Both the position numbers and the translations under genes were made by a program. From Phycisphaerae bacterium RAS2 (GTDB lineage: Bacteria; Planctomycetota; Phycisphaerae; UBA1845; UTPLA1), in assembly GCA_007753915.1 (NCBI GenBank), contig CP036352.1:1116001-1180000 (forward strand): a stretch of 64,000 bases of DNA. Direction: 5' to 3'. Shown in pieces: positions 61,757 to 64,000 of the stretch (position 1 is the stretch's first letter; each line of letters begins with the position of its first letter). The notes under the pieces are model-generated. The model saw only the letters and a list, made by a program, of their open reading frames with translations. It made no database searches and had not been told where the DNA came from.

Positions 61757-62425
61757 ATGGAGTATCGTCGCGTCGCAACATCGGTGGAGGGATTCGTTCA
61801 GCAACTTGCCGTCGCGTACATCACGCATGGCTATTGGTTCTACGTGGCCGGGGAGATTCCGGAAGGGAAAGATCCGGCCGTAGTTGATTCGAAGCTGATC
61901 GAGCGGTACGGCATCACCATCTCGAAGTGGGCACGCTGCCGTCGCAAGAAGCAGGGCTTGGCGAATATGCAGTACCTCCGGCATGAGCGATTCTTCGTGC
62001 TCCTCGCGACAAAGGGGCAGCACGAGTTCTTTGAGCGCGAGCGGGCATCGTTCCGCGACGTTCGCCGCGTGCCGATCAAGTTCGCCGGCTACAGCATCGC
62101 CTGTAAGAAGGGACGCGATGGACGATGGCACGCATCGGTCAGAATCTCCCGTGAACATCATGCTGGCCTGAAAGCGTTGCTCGTGGAGATCGGGCTACGC
62201 CGTGGAACGAAAGCTGTCGCTCACGAGTTCGCGAGGCTTCAGTACCAACCTTATGCGCCCGTCAGACGGCAGATGCTTGGAACACTTCGCGCCGTGAATC
62301 GGGCGAGGCGGACGGCAGGGATGGGAATGGTGGGAGCTGATTGCCTGCCTCTGAGACGGCGGATTGAGAACCCGTTTGGTGAAGCGGTGGCTGACGCCTC
62401 TTCTGTAGAGTTTGGCAATCTTTGA
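61757..62425 (+). CDS. Basic protein of unknown function next to structured RNA, 222 aa
   Basis: GGAAGGAG precedes ATG 61757. The protein is basic, without signal peptide or membrane helix: GYWFYVAGEIPEGKDP, KLIERYGITISKWARCRRKKQGLANMQYLRHERFFVLLATKG, RRVPIKFAGYSIACKKG and YAPVRRQMLGTLRAVNRARRTAG. The two Arg/Lys-rich helices suit RNA or DNA binding. I recall similar uncharacterised proteins in other planctomycetes but cannot name a family. Position after the structured RNA suggests it is its protein partner. Confidence 0.7.
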   Translation: MEYRRVATSVEGFVQQLAVAYITHGYWFYVAGEIPEGKDPAVVDSKLIERYGITISKWARCRRKKQGLANMQYLRHERFFVLLATKGQHEFFERERASFRDVRRVPIKFAGYSIACKKGRDGRWHASVRISREHHAGLKALLVEIGLRRGTKAVAHEFARLQYQPYAPVRRQMLGTLRAVNRARRTAGMGMVGADCLPLRRRIENPFGEAVADASSVEFGNL

Positions 62426-62468
62426 CAGACCTGTGCCCTGACAATAACCTTTTGCTGGTCTAATTGAT

Positions 62469-63476
62469 GTGGAGCGTTTTGACGTGCCCAAGGCCAGCCC
62501 GAAACCAGTTCGACTCAACGATTTCTTGACCGTCAGCCTAGCGGCGGAGTTTCTTGGCGTCTCTCCATCGACTCTCCGAAACTGGGACCGGGGCGGCAAG
62601 CTGCGGGCGATTCGTCATCCGGTGATCGCCGCAGCGGACGAGTTTCAGGATCTAAACGCCATCGGTAGCAATGCGGCTGTCGATTGGCTTCGATCCGTTG
62701 TTGCGCCAACATCGCTGAACCAGAATCACCGAACAACTTGCGCTGACTTACTGGCAAGTGCCGCTGACCTGCGGGAAGGACGACCGCTTCCGAGTCGAGA
62801 CCGTTGCAAGATTCTGTCAGCGGCAAACCCGAATGCGGCTGCTGGGATAATTGCCTGCAATCTGGTGTGGTTCGGGATTGCGGGTACCGTGGTGTTAACA
62901 CCGACCGGGCCAGACAGCTCCGCCTTCGTCAAAAAAGTAATCGCGAGACAACAGGCGAAGTCGATCAAGTCGACCGCGCTCAAAGGGGCAGAAGTCGGTC
63001 CCTTTCGTATCGACTGGGAGTCCCATGCGTCGCTCGACGCCTCTCGGCTTGTGGAGTGTCTCAACCTTCAGGCTGGTGCTACTGACGTAGACACCCGCAC
63101 TCTGTGCGTTCCCCAGTCTGTTCGTGGCGGCCGCTCACTCCAAGAGTGGGTTGATCGCCAAAGACGAGTCCTTGGGCGCGATCGCATTCCGGTGCAGGTA
63201 CTCCAAGTGGAAGCGTCGAGGGTGTGCCAGCAGCTCCGTGCAATGCGACCGACGAGCGAAGATCGCCTTGTATCGATGACACTTCATCAAGCGAAAAACA
63301 GGGAGTTCGACCGGGTGATCGTATTGTGGCCGTACGAGATATCGGGAGCGCCGGAGAAGCTTCGTCGTCTGCTCTACAATGGAATTACACGTGCGCGCCA
63401 GCGGGCGATAATCGTCGTACAGAATCCACCCACAAGCAACCCGAGTCGCCTCACGGTTGCTCCGTTCGCGGTGTGA
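62469..63476 (+). CDS. Chimera of MerR-type HTH and UvrD-like helicase C-terminal part, 335 aa
   Basis: The first 50 residues hold a MerR/excisionase-type HTH (LTVSLAAEFLGVSPSTLRNWDRGGKLRAIRHPV). Right after it, ADEFQDLNAIGSNAAVDWL is helicase motif II of superfamily I, TSLNQNHRTTC a motif-III/IV region, SMTLHQAKNREFDRVIVLWP motif V and RRLLYNGITRARQRAIIVV motif VI. The Walker A motif I and the intervening N-terminal ATPase part are missing, so helicase activity is unlikely. Start is GTG 62469. It seems to be two gene fragments joined at an HPV sequence, either a relic or a new regulator. Confidence 0.7.
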   Translation: MERFDVPKASPKPVRLNDFLTVSLAAEFLGVSPSTLRNWDRGGKLRAIRHPVIAAADEFQDLNAIGSNAAVDWLRSVVAPTSLNQNHRTTCADLLASAADLREGRPLPSRDRCKILSAANPNAAAGIIACNLVWFGIAGTVVLTPTGPDSSAFVKKVIARQQAKSIKSTALKGAEVGPFRIDWESHASLDASRLVECLNLQAGATDVDTRTLCVPQSVRGGRSLQEWVDRQRRVLGRDRIPVQVLQVEASRVCQQLRAMRPTSEDRLVSMTLHQAKNREFDRVIVLWPYEISGAPEKLRRLLYNGITRARQRAIIVVQNPPTSNPSRLTVAPFAV

Positions 63477-63694
63477 CTTACTGACTTAAGAAGTGCTTCA
63501 GGCTACATTAATCGATGCGGAAACCGCACGAAAAGCGGCCGACAAGCTTGATCTCCTTCTTGCAGGTCAGGGCTGTAATGACGGGTTCGTACATGAATGA
63601 AAACTGAAACCGGCCGAAGGAGATTGGTCTATTCTGCCGTCCCCGGCACTGTCGCGACTTTGGCACGGAATAGTTGCACTGCCTCTCGGCGTTC
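63477..63694. other. Intergenic stretch, nothing recognised
   Basis: About 220 bp between convergent genes. I see no clear terminator or repeat. Confidence 0.4.
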
Positions 63695-63946
63695 CTAGTC
63701 CGTCAAGCCAGCAGCGTCAAGCAAACGGTTCCAGTTGTTTCGCATGTCGGTCAGGCTTTGCACCCCGTCGAAGCCGACGGCGCCTGCCTTGCGGATGTAC
63801 ACGAGGTCTTCGGTTTCGCTCACTTTGATCTCGGCGATTGGTGGATCAGTCCATGATTCCCCGAAAACGTAGGCGACGATCGCCGCCATAAACGGCGACA
63901 TCTCGGTGAATCTTTTGGGGTGCAACTTCTCAACGAGCGTCGGCAT
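63695..63946 (-). CDS. Hypothetical protein, 83 aa, possibly 5'-truncated
   Basis: The frame from ATG 63946 encodes MPTLVEKLHPKRFTEMSPFMAAIVAYVFGESW and IAEIKVSETEDLVYIRKAGAVGFDG. Upstream codons RDRFTEWLES are in frame and protein-like but end at a TGA with no start codon, so the gene may have lost its 5' end or carry a frameshift near 63976. No ribosome binding site is clear. No family is recognised. Confidence 0.45.
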   Translation of the reverse strand: MPTLVEKLHPKRFTEMSPFMAAIVAYVFGESWTDPPIAEIKVSETEDLVYIRKAGAVGFDGVQSLTDMRNNWNRLLDAAGLTD

Positions 63947-64000
63947 CGATTCCAGCCATTCGGTGAAACGGTCGCGTGATCAATGCTACGGTCGGGTTGA

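Overview
The window reads as a chromosomal segment of a GC-rich planctomycete, most likely of the Phycisphaerae. The evidence is the combination of exported proteins ending in dockerin-like CPGDMNGDG modules, tandem thrombospondin type 3 repeats, a prepilin-like protein with a DG motif near its C-terminus, PEP-CTERM signals, an ECF-like sigma factor next to a Ser/Thr kinase with TPR-like repeats, and paired DUF2092 proteins. This assignment is inference from gene families; no rRNA or complete tRNA lies in the window.

Layout. 1-19 kb is mostly ordinary chromosome: a truncated ECF sigma factor, a three-gene exported-protein operon (DUF2092 paralogues), polyphosphate kinase 2, a LOG-family nucleosidase coupled to a beta-CASP metallo-beta-lactamase RNase, lipoproteins, three exported repeat/dockerin proteins, and a sigma factor/Ser-Thr kinase pair. 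19-21 kb holds a YebC regulator flanked by two exact 47-bp copies of the 3' half of a tRNA-Gly(CCC), which look like integration scars. 21-24 kb carries a SpoIIE-type phosphatase, a small receiver protein and a degenerate second copy of the receiver's C-terminal half.

24-37 kb is a plus-strand metal-handling island: DsrE-like protein, small lipoprotein, orphan zinc-finger anti-sigma-like protein, stand-alone CBM48 protein, a frameshifted TRASH-type protein, a CusB-like adaptor, an oversized CusA-like pump, two paralogous Cys-rich proteins, an MgtC-like protein, a membrane protein and a methyltransferase. It is closed by a convergent CbiX-like lipoprotein whose promoter region contains a perfect 21-bp Fur-like palindrome. 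37-46 kb has a copper-radical-oxidase-like protein with a dockerin-like tail, a probable restriction endonuclease, a trypsin-like protease, a Wza-like export protein, and a PEP-CTERM protein that appears to be two genes fused.

46-60 kb is a second metal-efflux locus: minus-strand adaptor, HMA-MauE protein, RND pump, two metal-domain periplasmic proteins, CusC-like outer membrane factor, small lipoprotein and a DUF2946-like protein. Divergent from it are an ECF sigma factor, a zinc-finger anti-sigma factor, a DUF3105 lipoprotein and a Cys/Met/His-rich exported protein. The likely logic is metal-induced release of the sigma factor driving envelope metal export, but no binding data can be read from sequence.

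The most unusual part is 59.9-62.4 kb. About 1.3 kb without credible coding potential is packed with perfect hairpins, at least six capped by GNRA tetraloops and one by UUCG, all in the plus-strand sense. It is followed by two unfamiliar ORFs with near-perfect Shine-Dalgarno sites. I read this as a large ornate structured RNA with companion proteins and consider it the best candidate for an undescribed system. A chimeric HTH/UvrD-like gene follows it.
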